Assembly (NCBI RefSeq): GCF_027594425.1
Contig: NZ_CP115159.1
Coordinates: 2,627,001 to 2,691,000 of the forward strand
Length of the DNA: 64,000 nucleotides
Origin: Zunongwangia sp. HGR-M22
GTDB lineage: Bacteria > Bacteroidota > Bacteroidia > Flavobacteriales > Flavobacteriaceae
Direction of reading: 5' to 3'
The number at the start of each line of letters is the position of its first letter. Position 1 is the first letter of the stretch. Under the pieces are notes generated by a model, which saw only the letters and a list, made by a program, of their open reading frames with translations, did not search any database and had not been told where the DNA came from. Below are positions 51,353-59,843 of the stretch, one piece after another. A program made the position numbers and the translations under genes.

Positions 51353-52165
51353 ATGAAAAAAATAATTTTTACCGCTGCTACTGTGCTTTCATTATTTGCC
51401 TGCAAAAATGAAAAAACAGAGGCGAAACCAGGAACAATGATTCCGGCTGAAGACGGAGTTGTAAACATGAACGAGGATGAAACAGAGTCAAAAGATAAAG
51501 AAACTATTCATATCGAACCTATTTCTCATGCAACTGCAGTAATCAATTGGGATACGGCTGTATTTTATACCGATCCTGTTGGAGGAGCAGAAGCTTTTGA
51601 AAATGTAGATAAACCAGATTTTATTTTGGTGACTGATATTCATGGCGATCACATGAATGCAGCTACTTTAAAAGGATTAGAATTAGACGATAAAAAGATC
51701 ATAGTTCCGCAAGCAGTAAAAGATGAATTACCAAGTTCTTTACAACAAAATCTGATGGTAATGAATAACGGAGATTCGAAGGAAATCGATGGTTTTACAA
51801 TCGAGGCCATTCCTATGTATAATTTACCAGAGGCTGATGATGCCATGCATATTAAAGGTCGTGGTAATGGATATATCATTGAAAAAGATGGAAAGCGTTT
51901 ATATATTTCTGGAGATACTGAAGATATTCCGGAAATGAGAAATCTCAAGAATATTGATGCTGCGTTAGTTTGCATGAACCTTCCTTACACTATGCCGGTA
52001 GATCAGGCTGCAGAAGGTGTTTTAGCTTTTGCTCCTAAAAAGGTTTATCCTTATCACTACCGCGGAAAAGATGGGTTGGCAGATGTAGAAAAATTTAAAT
52101 CTCTAGTTGAAGAAAAGAATAAAGATATTGAGGTAATTCTTTTGGACTGGTATCCTGAAATGTAA
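51353..52165 (+). CDS. MBL-fold metallohydrolase lipoprotein
   Basis: A 270-residue lipoprotein (lipobox LSLFACKNE) with an acidic linker and a beta-lactamase-fold domain related to UlaG-type hydrolases. Motifs: VTDIHGDHMNAATL (metal site with HxDH), RLYISGDTEDIPEM, and the C-terminal PKKVYPYHYRGKDGLADVEKF. It acts outside the cytoplasm; the substrate is unknown. Shares a terminator with the convergent small secreted protein gene. Confidence 0.88.
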   Translation: MKKIIFTAATVLSLFACKNEKTEAKPGTMIPAEDGVVNMNEDETESKDKETIHIEPISHATAVINWDTAVFYTDPVGGAEAFENVDKPDFILVTDIHGDHMNAATLKGLELDDKKIIVPQAVKDELPSSLQQNLMVMNNGDSKEIDGFTIEAIPMYNLPEADDAMHIKGRGNGYIIEKDGKRLYISGDTEDIPEMRNLKNIDAALVCMNLPYTMPVDQAAEGVLAFAPKKVYPYHYRGKDGLADVEKFKSLVEEKNKDIEVILLDWYPEM

Positions 52166-52186
52166 ACTTGTTCTTATTCAAAAAAT

Positions 52187-52218
52187 AAAGGCTGTGAGTT
52201 GATGTGCTCACAGCCTTT
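52187..52218. terminator. Bidirectional terminator after the MBL-fold lipoprotein gene
   Basis: Perfect 12-bp stem AAAGGCTGTGAG / CTCACAGCCTTT with an 8-nt loop, A-rich on the left and T-rich on the right, between convergent genes. Confidence 0.85.
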
Positions 52219-52262
52219 GTTATTTTCTACGTTTATTGATTGATATTTAGAAACTACGGGAA

Positions 52263-52613
52263 TTAAGATTTAGCTTTAAGGGTAACTGGTAATTTAAATT
52301 CTTCTACATCTGGATCTACGGCACAATTAATCTTTTTGTAATTCAATTTTTGTTTAATAAAACGCTTTACTTCGTCATTATCTGCTTCAACAGAAAGCAC
52401 AACAATTTCATTGTCTTTATTGATAGCCAAAAGTACATTTGCTCTAACATCTTTCTTTAAGTCCAACTCATGATTCTTCAGTAAAGAAGAAATTTCTAGG
52501 CTCATCATTCTGGGATCTGGCTCAAAAGCCATTTCTAAATTGTTTGCACTTGTAGTGAACGTGCTGCAAATTGCGATTGCTACTACGAGCAATAAGGATT
52601 GTAATCTTTTCAT
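52263..52613 (-). CDS. Small secreted protein of unknown function, probable ECF regulon member
   Basis: A 116-residue protein with an N-terminal signal peptide (LLLVVAIAICSTFTTSANN) and a mature domain of about 92 residues with two beta-alpha stretches (VRANVLLAINKDNEIVVLSVEADNDEV) that resemble a TonB-C/energy-transducer type small domain. Not recognised by family. A textbook-looking ECF promoter, TGTAAC-N17-CGTCTT, lies 33 nt upstream, so it is likely under an extracytoplasmic-stress sigma factor. Confidence 0.65.
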   Translation of the reverse strand: MKRLQSLLLVVAIAICSTFTTSANNLEMAFEPDPRMMSLEISSLLKNHELDLKKDVRANVLLAINKDNEIVVLSVEADNDEVKRFIKQKLNYKKINCAVDPDVEEFKLPVTLKAKS

Positions 52614-52645
52614 GATTAAATTTTTTAAAAGTTTAATACACTCTA

Positions 52646-52674
52646 AAGACGACAGTTAGCAATCGAATGTTACA
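52646..52674 (-). promoter_or_regulatory. ECF-type promoter of the small secreted protein gene
   Basis: Minus-strand TGTAAC (52674-52669), 17 nt, CGTCTT (52651-52646). This is close to the classical Bacteroidota ECF pattern, 33 nt before the start at 52613. Confidence 0.55.
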
Positions 52675-52831
52675 CAACTAATAATTTTTTAAGTTCTTTT
52701 TAACTATTACAGAAGTGAAAAAATTTGATAAACAAATATTTTAAGGTCTAGTCAACAGAACATTTTTTATAATACATATAAATTTTTGGCAAGGTTTATT
52801 ATTAATAACCCCCCAAGATTGATCTCTATAA

Positions 52832-52929
52832 AGTAAATTTCTCCGAGGCAAGCCCACGGAGCATCTTAGCTGAACGCGTTTTCAAACTTTAAAAATTTAC
52901 TAACGAGGCAAGCCTCGGGGTATTTACCC
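52832..52929. repeat. REP-like palindromic element pair
   Basis: Two CGAGGCAAGCC cores (52844-52854 and 52904-52914), 60 nt apart, each inside a palindrome: CTCCG/CGGAG around the first and CGAGGCAAGCCTCG as the second. Inverted AGTAAATTT (52832) / AAATTTACT (52893) lies around the first, and GGGTA-TT-TACCC (52918-52929) follows the second. The GC content is well above the neighbourhood. Confidence 0.6.
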
Positions 52930-52941
52930 TCCTAGAATAAA

Positions 52942-52964
52942 AAAGCCCGCAAAATGCGAGCTTT
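52942..52964 (-). terminator. sucC terminator
   Basis: AAAGCCCGCA / TGCGAGCTTT hairpin with a 3-nt loop and one mismatch in the stem, 24 nt beyond the sucC stop, flanked by A/T runs. Confidence 0.7.
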
Positions 52965-52987
52965 ATTTGTATAAATTTGACTGATAT

Positions 52988-54181
52988 TTAAGCAAGAACT
53001 TCCTGTACTTTATCAGCTGCTTCTTTAAATTGTACTGCACTAGAAACCGCTAATCCACTTTCGTCGATTAATTTCTTAGCAACATCTGCATTTGTACCTT
53101 GTAATCTAACGATAATTGGTACTTTAATGGCATCTCCCATATTTTTGTAGGCATCCACGATACCTTGCGCCACACGATCACAACGTACAATACCTCCAAA
53201 AATATTTACAAGAATTGCTTCTACTTTATCATCTTTCAAGATTAATCTAAAAGCTTCTTCAACACGCTTAGCATCTGCAGTTCCTCCTACATCTAAAAAG
53301 TTTGCAGGTTCACCACCGGCTTGCTTAATAAGATCCATAGTTGCCATTGCAAGACCGGCTCCATTTACCATACAGCCAACATTACCATCTAAATCTACGT
53401 AGTTAAGACCTACTTCTTTAGCTTCAACCTCTGTTGGATTCTCCTCACGTTTATCACGCATCTCTGCGTAATCTTTATGACGGAAAAGTGCATTATCATC
53501 TAAAGTAACTTTAGCATCTACTGCCAAAATTTTATCATCACTTGTCTTTAAAACAGGATTGATTTCAAATAAGGAAGAATCAGATTTATCAAAAGCAGTA
53601 TAAAGCGACATTACGAATTTTGTCATTTCTTTAAACCCGGTTCCACTAAGCCCAAGATTAAAAGCTATTCTTCTAGCCTGAAATGGCATTAATCCAGTTG
53701 CAGGATCGATTTCTTCAGTAAAAATTAAATGCGGAGTTTCTTCAGCAACGGTTTCGATATCTACTCCACCTTCAGTAGAATACATAATCATATTACGACC
53801 TGTAGAACGATTAAGCAATACAGACATATAATATTCTTCTGGTTCGTTATCTCCTGGATAGTAAACGTCTTCTGCAATATATACCTGATGAACTTTTTTA
53901 CCTTCAGCAGAAGTTTGCGGAGTTACAAGATTCATCCCGATAATTTCTCCTGCAATTTGCTCAACTTCCTTAAGGTTTTTAGCTAGTTTAACACCGCCAC
54001 CTTTACCACGGCCACCTGCATGAACCTGTGCTTTAATCACATGCCATCCGGTACCGGTTTGTTCAGTTAATTCTTTTGCGGCTTTTACAGCTTCTTCTGC
54101 ACTGTGAGCTACAATACCTCTTTGGGTACGTACGCCGAAACTGCTTAGTATTTCTTTTCCTTGATATTCGTGTATGTTCAT
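52988..54181 (-). CDS. sucC: Succinate-CoA ligase (ADP-forming) subunit beta
   Basis: A 397-residue ATP-grasp beta subunit of succinyl-CoA synthetase (TCA cycle). Motifs: MNIHEYQGKEILSSFGV, AQVHAGGRGKGGGVKLAK, SLFEINPVLKTSDDKILAVDAK, FLDVGGTADAKRVEEAF, and the C-terminal VEAILVNIFGGIVRCDRVAQGI with the succinyl-CoA site. Full family length. sucD is not adjacent, which is usual in flavobacteria. A TACTTTTG box lies 34 nt upstream. Confidence 0.98.
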   Translation of the reverse strand: MNIHEYQGKEILSSFGVRTQRGIVAHSAEEAVKAAKELTEQTGTGWHVIKAQVHAGGRGKGGGVKLAKNLKEVEQIAGEIIGMNLVTPQTSAEGKKVHQVYIAEDVYYPGDNEPEEYYMSVLLNRSTGRNMIMYSTEGGVDIETVAEETPHLIFTEEIDPATGLMPFQARRIAFNLGLSGTGFKEMTKFVMSLYTAFDKSDSSLFEINPVLKTSDDKILAVDAKVTLDDNALFRHKDYAEMRDKREENPTEVEAKEVGLNYVDLDGNVGCMVNGAGLAMATMDLIKQAGGEPANFLDVGGTADAKRVEEAFRLILKDDKVEAILVNIFGGIVRCDRVAQGIVDAYKNMGDAIKVPIIVRLQGTNADVAKKLIDESGLAVSSAVQFKEAADKVQEVLA

Positions 54182-54215
54182 AATCAGGTATTTCTTCAGT
54201 TTTAATTATGGTAAA

Positions 54216-54223
54216 CAAAAGTA
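54216..54223 (-). promoter_or_regulatory. -7 box for sucC
   Basis: Minus-strand TACTTTTG (TAnnTTTG), 34 nt before the sucC ATG. No TTG at perfect spacing. Confidence 0.45.
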
Positions 54224-54382
54224 ACAAATGTAAAAGTATTAGACCAATAAATTTGCCTTAAACATTTTGTATTAATCTACTAATTCTGCTTAAATAGAAG
54301 GCGATTTCAACATATTACAGCTCAGACTATAAGGTTATCGTAATTAATCCAAGTGTTTTTCTATTTTCTGAGTATTCTCAAC

Positions 54383-54390
54383 TATTTTTG
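54383..54390 (+). promoter_or_regulatory. Candidate -7 box for the MFS transporter
   Basis: TATTTTTG fits TAnnTTTG, 66 nt before the start at 54457, leaving a leader of about 60 nt. No -33 element seen. Confidence 0.35.
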
Positions 54391-54456
54391 CGCTTTTAAG
54401 AAAAGCTAAAATTAATCATTTGAGATCAACCGCACTCAAATTATACAAAAGGATTT

Positions 54457-55635
54457 ATGAATAAAGCGCTAATCGCATTAGCAATAGGAGGATTTGGCAT
54501 TGGTATGACCGAATTTGTGATAATGGGTATTTTACCCGATGTAGCTTCAGCATTAGATATTACCATTCCGCAAGCAGGGCATTTTATTTCAGCTTACGCG
54601 TTAGGAGTTGTTGTAGGTGCACCGCTACTAACAGGGATTGGCGGTAAATGGCCCGCTCATAAAACTTTATTGTTCCTAATGCTATGGTTTACCGTTTTTA
54701 ATACATTATCTGCATTTGCAAACAGCTATACGCTCTTGCTAATTTCAAGATTTCTATCTGGCTTACCACATGGTGCTTTTTTTGGTATTGGAGCGGTGGT
54801 TGCAAGTAAACTTGCCAAACCCGGTAAAGAAGCGCGAGCTATTGCTACAATGTTTACAGGGCTAACTTTAGCTAATGTAATAGGTGTGCCTCTTGGAACT
54901 TATTTTGGACATAATTTTAATTGGAATATTGCTTTCTTTTTAGTTGGAATAGTGGGTATCTGCGCAATTTTAGGCATCAAATTTTGGATGCCAGAATTAC
55001 CTAAAAGCTCTCCAGAAGGAATAGTAAAAGATTTTAAAGTGCTAAAAAGACTTGAGCTCTGGATGGTTATTTTGCTAACAACTATTGGTACAGGCGGATT
55101 CTTTGCATGGTACAGTTATATCGCTCCATTAATTACAGATGTTGCAGGCCATCCCGAAAGTGTGGTGAGTTACGCGATGATTTTAGCAGGTTTAGGAATG
55201 GTTACAGGAAATTTTATAGGAGCAAAATTGGCCGAGAGCTTCTCTCCTATTTATGCGGTATTAATTGCACTCATATTAATGGTTATTGCACTCGTATCTA
55301 ATACCTATCTAGCCCATGATAAAATTGGAGTATTAGTGATGACCTTTTTAATTGGGACCATTGCATTTTGCCTTTCTACACCTGTACAAATGGCGGTGAT
55401 CAATTCCGCTAAAGGATCTGAAATGCTGGGATCTTCATTAAATCAAAGTGCATTTAATATGGGGAATGCCTCTGGTGCCTATCTAGCCGGGTTGCCAATT
55501 GCTGCTGGATATGCTTATACCTCGGCAGATTTTGTGGGCGCAGGAATGGCTAGTGCTGGTATTATTCTCAGTTTTGTTGTTATTTATCTGCGGAAGAAAA
55601 ATAAAAATAAAGCACCTAACCCAATTGAAGCTTAA
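54457..55635 (+). CDS. MFS efflux transporter (DHA1/AraJ-like)
   Basis: A 392-residue major facilitator with 12 predicted helices. The first helix pair has FGIGMTEFVIMGILPDVASAL, motif A-type sequence GGKWPAHKTLLFLML between helices 2 and 3, RFLSGLPHGAFFGIGAVVAS in helix 4, and NVIGVPLGTYFG in helix 5 (antiporter motif C-like). These are typical of the AraJ/NepI/PbuE group of drug or nucleoside exporters. Substrate not determined. Single gene with its own promoter; lysA follows 106 nt later on the same strand. Confidence 0.93.
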   Translation: MNKALIALAIGGFGIGMTEFVIMGILPDVASALDITIPQAGHFISAYALGVVVGAPLLTGIGGKWPAHKTLLFLMLWFTVFNTLSAFANSYTLLLISRFLSGLPHGAFFGIGAVVASKLAKPGKEARAIATMFTGLTLANVIGVPLGTYFGHNFNWNIAFFLVGIVGICAILGIKFWMPELPKSSPEGIVKDFKVLKRLELWMVILLTTIGTGGFFAWYSYIAPLITDVAGHPESVVSYAMILAGLGMVTGNFIGAKLAESFSPIYAVLIALILMVIALVSNTYLAHDKIGVLVMTFLIGTIAFCLSTPVQMAVINSAKGSEMLGSSLNQSAFNMGNASGAYLAGLPIAAGYAYTSADFVGAGMASAGIILSFVVIYLRKKNKNKAPNPIEA

Positions 55636-55741
55636 ATTTACAGAAATAACAGATTGTTCAAATTCGTTATTTTTTTGATATTCTTTTGGGTGGAAATGGA
55701 TTAGGCCAGTATTTTGGTCTCATTAAATTTAGAAAATAAAA

Positions 55742-56965
55742 ATGACAAATCAAGATCTTCTTGCAATTGCAGATGAATATGGAAGTCCCGTTTATGTTTA
55801 TGATGTCGAAAAGATTGAAGCACAATACAAGCGACTAACCAATGCATTTAGCAGTGTTAAAAACCTTAGAATCCATTATGCTGTAAAAGCGCTTTCAAAT
55901 ATATCTATTCTTAAGTTTTTAAATAAATTAGGAAGTGGTTTAGACACCGTAAGCATTCAGGAAGTTCGTCTTGGCTTAAAAGCCGGTGTAGATCCTTCTA
56001 AAATTATCTATACCCCAAATGGCGTATCATTAGAAGAAATTGAAGAAGTTGCAAAACTTGGTGTACAGATAAATATCGATAATCTGTCGATTTTAGAACA
56101 ATTTGGCACCCGACATCCTAAAACTCCCGTTTGTATAAGGATTAACCCACATGTTATGGCTGGGGGAAATTCGAAAATATCAGTAGGACATATCGATTCG
56201 AAATTTGGTATTTCAATTCATCAAATGCCCTTATTAAAAAGAATTGTAGAAAACACAGGAATGACCATTAACGGAATTCACATGCATACCGGTAGTGATA
56301 TTCTGGATATTCAGGTATTTATTCAGGCTTCAGAAATATTATTTGATGCCGCCAGAAATTTTGATAATCTTGAGTTTATTGATTTTGGCAGTGGGTTTAA
56401 AGTACCTTATAAACCTGGCGACATAGAAACTGATATTGAAGAATTAGGTGCAGAATTATCTAAAAGGTTTAAGTCTTTTTGTAAAGAATACGGCAAAGAT
56501 CTAACACTAGCTTTTGAGCCGGGAAAATATCTTGTTAGCGAATCTGGAAAATTTTTGGCCAAAGTAAATGTTATAAAACAAACCACATCTACAGTTTTTG
56601 CAGGAATCGACACTGGTTTTAATCACTTAATAAGACCTATGTTCTACGGCTCGCATCACGAAATTTCTAATATATCTAATCCTGATGGAAAACAAAGATT
56701 TTATTCGGTTGTAGGATATATTTGTGAAACCGACACCTTTGCTTCTAACCGCAGAATTTCTGAAATTACAGAAGGCGACTTATTGGCGTTTAGCAATTCT
56801 GGAGCTTACTGCTACTCTATGTCCAGTAATTTTAACTCTAGATTTCGTCCCGCTGAAGTATTATGGTACAATAAAGAAGCACATCTTATTAGGGAAAGAG
56901 AAACTTTTGATGATCTTCTAAAACATCAAATTGAACTTGACTTTTCTAAAGAAGTCAAAGCATAA
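55742..56965 (+). CDS. lysA: Diaminopimelate decarboxylase
   Basis: A 407-residue fold-III PLP decarboxylase that makes lysine from meso-diaminopimelate. Motifs: SPVYVYDVEKIEAQYKRL, the PLP lysine in HYAVKALSNISILK (about residue 47), GLDTVSIQEV, HMHTGSD, the FIDFGSGFKVPY glycine loop, EPGKYLVSESG, and the C-terminal VGYICETDTFASN with the CxxxD substrate site. Full length. Its stop is followed by an extended terminator hairpin. Confidence 0.95.
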   Translation: MTNQDLLAIADEYGSPVYVYDVEKIEAQYKRLTNAFSSVKNLRIHYAVKALSNISILKFLNKLGSGLDTVSIQEVRLGLKAGVDPSKIIYTPNGVSLEEIEEVAKLGVQINIDNLSILEQFGTRHPKTPVCIRINPHVMAGGNSKISVGHIDSKFGISIHQMPLLKRIVENTGMTINGIHMHTGSDILDIQVFIQASEILFDAARNFDNLEFIDFGSGFKVPYKPGDIETDIEELGAELSKRFKSFCKEYGKDLTLAFEPGKYLVSESGKFLAKVNVIKQTTSTVFAGIDTGFNHLIRPMFYGSHHEISNISNPDGKQRFYSVVGYICETDTFASNRRISEITEGDLLAFSNSGAYCYSMSSNFNSRFRPAEVLWYNKEAHLIRERETFDDLLKHQIELDFSKEVKA

Positions 56966-56996
56966 AAAATTACCGTAGCTCATTTTTCATATTAAA

Positions 56997-57062
56997 AGGA
57001 GTAAGAATTTTCCAAAATCAGGTTAAACAGATTTTAGATAATTCTTGCTCCTTTTTTTATTT
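56997..57062 (+). terminator. lysA terminator with nested stem
   Basis: Outer arms AGGAGTAAGAATT / AATTCTTGCTCCT (one mismatch), followed by a T-run; the 40-nt loop contains a second stem AAAATC / GATTTT. The whole is a long terminator or a decayed small element. Confidence 0.75.
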
Positions 57063-57189
57063 TCTTAAAAAATTTTGAAATAGAAAAATCATAAAATAAT
57101 GCAATCAATTCAATAGCATAAAACCAGCTATAATAGCGCATTTCGCTAAAATTAAGGAGTAACTATCTAGCCATCAGAGGAATGATTAA

Positions 57190-57227
57190 TTAACAATGAA
57201 ATAGAAATAAATTAACATAAAGTTAAT
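57190..57227 (+). promoter_or_regulatory. Candidate Pho-box-like operator
   Basis: TTAACAATGAA at 57190, TTAACATAAAG at 57212 and TTAAT at 57223 are in 11- or 22-nt phase; ATTAAC-N5-GTTAAT is also an inverted repeat. The TTAACATAAAGTTAAT core resembles the E. coli PhoB site spacing. It lies 54-90 nt upstream of the start at 57281. Confidence 0.3.
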
Positions 57228-57280
57228 TTTAATGTTTTTTTTTATTATATTCGTAAGACCAAACATTTTAACACCCTATT

Positions 57281-57520
57281 ATGAATTTTATTGATCAAGA
57301 ACTTCAATTTTTTATACTGCAATCATTAGGATTGTTAGCTATAATGTTCCCTGCATTTTGTATTCTTAGTATTGTAAGAAATTCTAACGCTTTTAAAAAG
57401 AGAGGCAAATTGATGTGGACTTTAGTGGTAATTTTAATTCCTATTATTGGATCATTCCTGTATTTATCTATCGGAAGAGAAAAGGTTTTAAATACTGAAA
57501 TTCAGTCTAACATTCAATAG
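57281..57520 (+). CDS. PLDc N-terminal domain membrane protein
   Basis: A 79-residue protein with two membrane helices (about 13-35 and 47-66) and the PLDc_N pattern, a conserved IVRN loop and a GSFLYLSIGRE at the end of helix 2. Stand-alone PLDc_N proteins are common in flavobacteria; their role is not established. Single gene ending at a terminator, with possible Pho-box-like repeats upstream. Confidence 0.75.
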   Translation: MNFIDQELQFFILQSLGLLAIMFPAFCILSIVRNSNAFKKRGKLMWTLVVILIPIIGSFLYLSIGREKVLNTEIQSNIQ

Positions 57521-57545
57521 CACCCTATAACGTTTGAAATAAGAA

Positions 57546-57570
57546 AAGCCCTCATTATATTTGAGAGCTT
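57546..57570. terminator. Bidirectional terminator between PLDc_N gene and guaC
   Basis: AAGCCCTCA / TGAGAGCTT, a 9-bp stem with one mismatch and a 7-nt loop, followed by T7. It serves both convergent genes. Confidence 0.75.
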
Positions 57571-57585
57571 TTTTTATTTATAAAT

Positions 57586-58623
57586 TTATTTATAAACGGT
57601 ATTTTCCTGTTCTGCAACCCTTATAAATGTTGTTCTTTTAGTAAGTTCTTTTAACCTACTCGCACCAACGTAAGTACAGGTACTTCTAAGTCCTCCAAGA
57701 ATATCTTGCAGTGTATTTTCAACGGCTCCTCTATAAGGCACTTCTACTGTTTTACCCTCACTCGCACGATACTCTGCTACGCCTCCGGCATGTTTTTCCA
57801 TTGCAGTGTTAGAACTCATTCCGTAGAAACGTTTATATTTTTCACCCTGTAATTCGATAATATCACCACCACTTTCATCATGGCCAGCTAGCATACCTCC
57901 CAGCATCACAAAATCGGCACCAGCACCAAATGCTTTTGCAATATCTCCAGGAATAGCGCAACCACCATCACTTATTATTTGCCCGCCTAATCCATGAGCT
58001 GCATCGGCACATTCAATAATTGCGGACAATTGTGGGTAGCCAACTCCGGTTTTCACTCTTGTGGTACAAACCGATCCTGGTCCTATCCCTACTTTTACAA
58101 TATCGGCTCCGGCTATCAGCAACTCTTCTACCATTTCACCTGTCACAACATTTCCGGCGATGATTACTTTTTCAGGGAAATTCTCTCTGGTTTTTTCCAA
58201 AAATTCTACAAAATGTTCAGAATAACCATTTGCAACATCAATGCAGATAAATTTTAGATCTTTAGAGAGTGATAAAATTTCCTTTAATTTCTTAGAATCT
58301 TCTTTCCCCGTTCCTGTACTTACCGCTATATAATTCTTAAGTTCTGGTGAGGTTTCCTCAATAAAAGTTTTCCATTCTTCAATAGTATAATGCTTATGGA
58401 TTGCCGTAAACAATTTCTTCTCAGCTAACTTTTTTGCCATTTCAAATGTTCCTACGGTATCCATATTAGCTGCCATAATTGGTGTACCGGTCCAGGTAAT
58501 TTTTGCATGCAAAAAAGTATACGTTCGCTCTAGGCTTACCTGTGATCTACTTTTTAGGGTAGAACGCTTTGGACGTATCATCACATCCTTAAACCCAAGT
58601 TTTAAATCCTGCTCAATTCTCAT
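57586..58623 (-). CDS. guaC: GMP reductase
   Basis: A 345-residue enzyme of the IMPDH/GMPR family that reductively deaminates GMP to IMP. Seen: [55 protein letters not shown], the catalytic-Cys loop [46 protein letters not shown], and YFYGMSS-type KRFYGMSS. The CBS domains of IMPDH are absent, which together with the length gives GMPR. Transcribed alone from a TATTTTTG promoter. Confidence 0.95.
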   Translation of the reverse strand: MRIEQDLKLGFKDVMIRPKRSTLKSRSQVSLERTYTFLHAKITWTGTPIMAANMDTVGTFEMAKKLAEKKLFTAIHKHYTIEEWKTFIEETSPELKNYIAVSTGTGKEDSKKLKEILSLSKDLKFICIDVANGYSEHFVEFLEKTRENFPEKVIIAGNVVTGEMVEELLIAGADIVKVGIGPGSVCTTRVKTGVGYPQLSAIIECADAAHGLGGQIISDGGCAIPGDIAKAFGAGADFVMLGGMLAGHDESGGDIIELQGEKYKRFYGMSSNTAMEKHAGGVAEYRASEGKTVEVPYRGAVENTLQDILGGLRSTCTYVGASRLKELTKRTTFIRVAEQENTVYK

Positions 58624-58646
58624 TCAACTTTCAATTTAGTTACCCT

Positions 58647-58654
58647 CAAAAATA
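58647..58654 (-). promoter_or_regulatory. -7 box for guaC
   Basis: Minus-strand TATTTTTG (TAnnTTTG), 23 nt before the ATG. No clear TTG at 17-23 nt upstream. Confidence 0.45.
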
Positions 58655-58848
58655 TAAGTTAGTTTGATATAAATTCAGTATGATTAATTAAATTTCACCA
58701 AAATCTTAAAAATGCTTTACGCCCAACAACTAACGAAAATTATTCGAATTTAATCTACACCAGATAAACAGGCACAAAGCAAAACCAAAAATTCTAATTC
58801 TTTTTCCTGAAAACTAAAAGACTAACTTTATTATAAAATTATTGAACC

Positions 58849-59424
58849 TTGAAGAAAATAGAGATTATTGAAAAGAAAGTACTATCGAATGAATGGGCCA
58901 TTTTAAACGAATATGTTTATAGCTTTGAGCGTAAAGACGGAACTCGCCAGATTCATAACCGCGAAGTTTATGACAAAGGAGACGGCTCTGCAATTATTCT
59001 TTATAATCTAGAAACGAAAAAAATAATCCTTACACGCCAATTTAGAATACCTACTTATGTTAACGGGAATGAAGATGGTTACCTAATTGAAGCCTGTGCA
59101 GGACTTTTAGACGGACTTACACCAGAGGAATGTATTGTAAAAGAAACTGAAGAAGAAACCGGTTATAGAATAAAAACACCAAAACGATTATTTCACTCTT
59201 ATATGGTTGCGGGTGCAGTAACCGAAATAATATACTTTTTCGTCGCTCCTTATGATGAATCTATGAAAATAGGAAAAGGAGGCGGATTAGCTTCTGAAGG
59301 AGAGGAAATAGAAATTATAGAAATTGATTTTGAAGAAGCCTACGAAATGATCGCTACGGGTAAAATCGTTGATGCTAAAACCATCATTCTTTTACAACAC
59401 ATGAAGATAAATAAGATCATGTAA
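58849..59424 (+). CDS. nudK: NUDIX hydrolase, NudK-like (GDP-mannose type)
   Basis: A 191-residue NUDIX hydrolase. The Nudix box reads GLLDGLTPEECIVKETEEETGY, with Lys replacing the usual Arg as in E. coli NudK. Other NudK-like features are the N-terminal RQIHNREVYDKGDGSAIILY and LTRQFRIPTYVNGNEDGYLIEACAG. NudK hydrolyses GDP-mannose. The frame starts at TTG 58849. Single gene. Confidence 0.88.
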   Translation: MKKIEIIEKKVLSNEWAILNEYVYSFERKDGTRQIHNREVYDKGDGSAIILYNLETKKIILTRQFRIPTYVNGNEDGYLIEACAGLLDGLTPEECIVKETEEETGYRIKTPKRLFHSYMVAGAVTEIIYFFVAPYDESMKIGKGGGLASEGEEIEIIEIDFEEAYEMIATGKIVDAKTIILLQHMKINKIM

Positions 59425-59605
59425 AACAATAAAACACGAGAACGAGTATAAAATTATTTTTGAAAAAAGTTTGTGCTATATTAACACAATCTATTAGAAT
59501 ACAAGCAAATAATACTTTTATATTGCAATAAATTCGAATATCGCCCCAACCGAAATTTGCTATTGACACTCGTTGGCCATGGCTTAACCATCTAAATAAG
59601 GTTCT

Positions 59606-59770
59606 ATGCCAAATATGAAAAAACAGCGTATATTAGGAACATTTTGCCTAATATTTGCTTTATTACTTTTTGAAATAGATAGAAAAGATGACCTCGTATT
59701 GTTATCTGGAATCTTGCTAGGCCTTGGCGTGGGCCTCTTCTTTATACCTCTTCTTAAAAAAACAGAATAA
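59606..59770 (+). CDS. Small two-helix membrane protein, missed by length threshold
   Basis: A 54-residue frame, ATG to TAA, with two hydrophobic segments (about 10-23 and 30-50) separated by a charged EIDRKDD loop and a basic tail. Small membrane protein of unknown function, 73 nt upstream of the pentapeptide-repeat gene on the same strand. Length and composition favour a real gene, but it rests on the reading frame alone. Confidence 0.5.
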   Translation: MPNMKKQRILGTFCLIFALLLFEIDRKDDLVLLSGILLGLGVGLFFIPLLKKTE

Positions 59771-59843
59771 ATTCTTATTTAGATACAAGTTTTATTATTT
59801 TTCCTGTTACATTCTTAGTTCCATTTAAACTGAATTAAATAAG

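Larger units (their letters stand above)
52614..52987. other. 374-nt spacer with REP-like palindromes beside sucC
   Basis: No open frame. It holds the ECF-type promoter above, two copies of CGAGGCAAGCC 60 nt apart with surrounding inverted repeats, and the sucC terminator. Confidence 0.6.
56966..57280. other. 315-nt non-coding region between lysA and the PLDc_N gene
   Basis: Apart from the lysA terminator, its right half is very AT-rich with TTAAC-type 11-nt-phased repeats (57190-57227) before the next gene. No reading frame seen. Confidence 0.6.
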
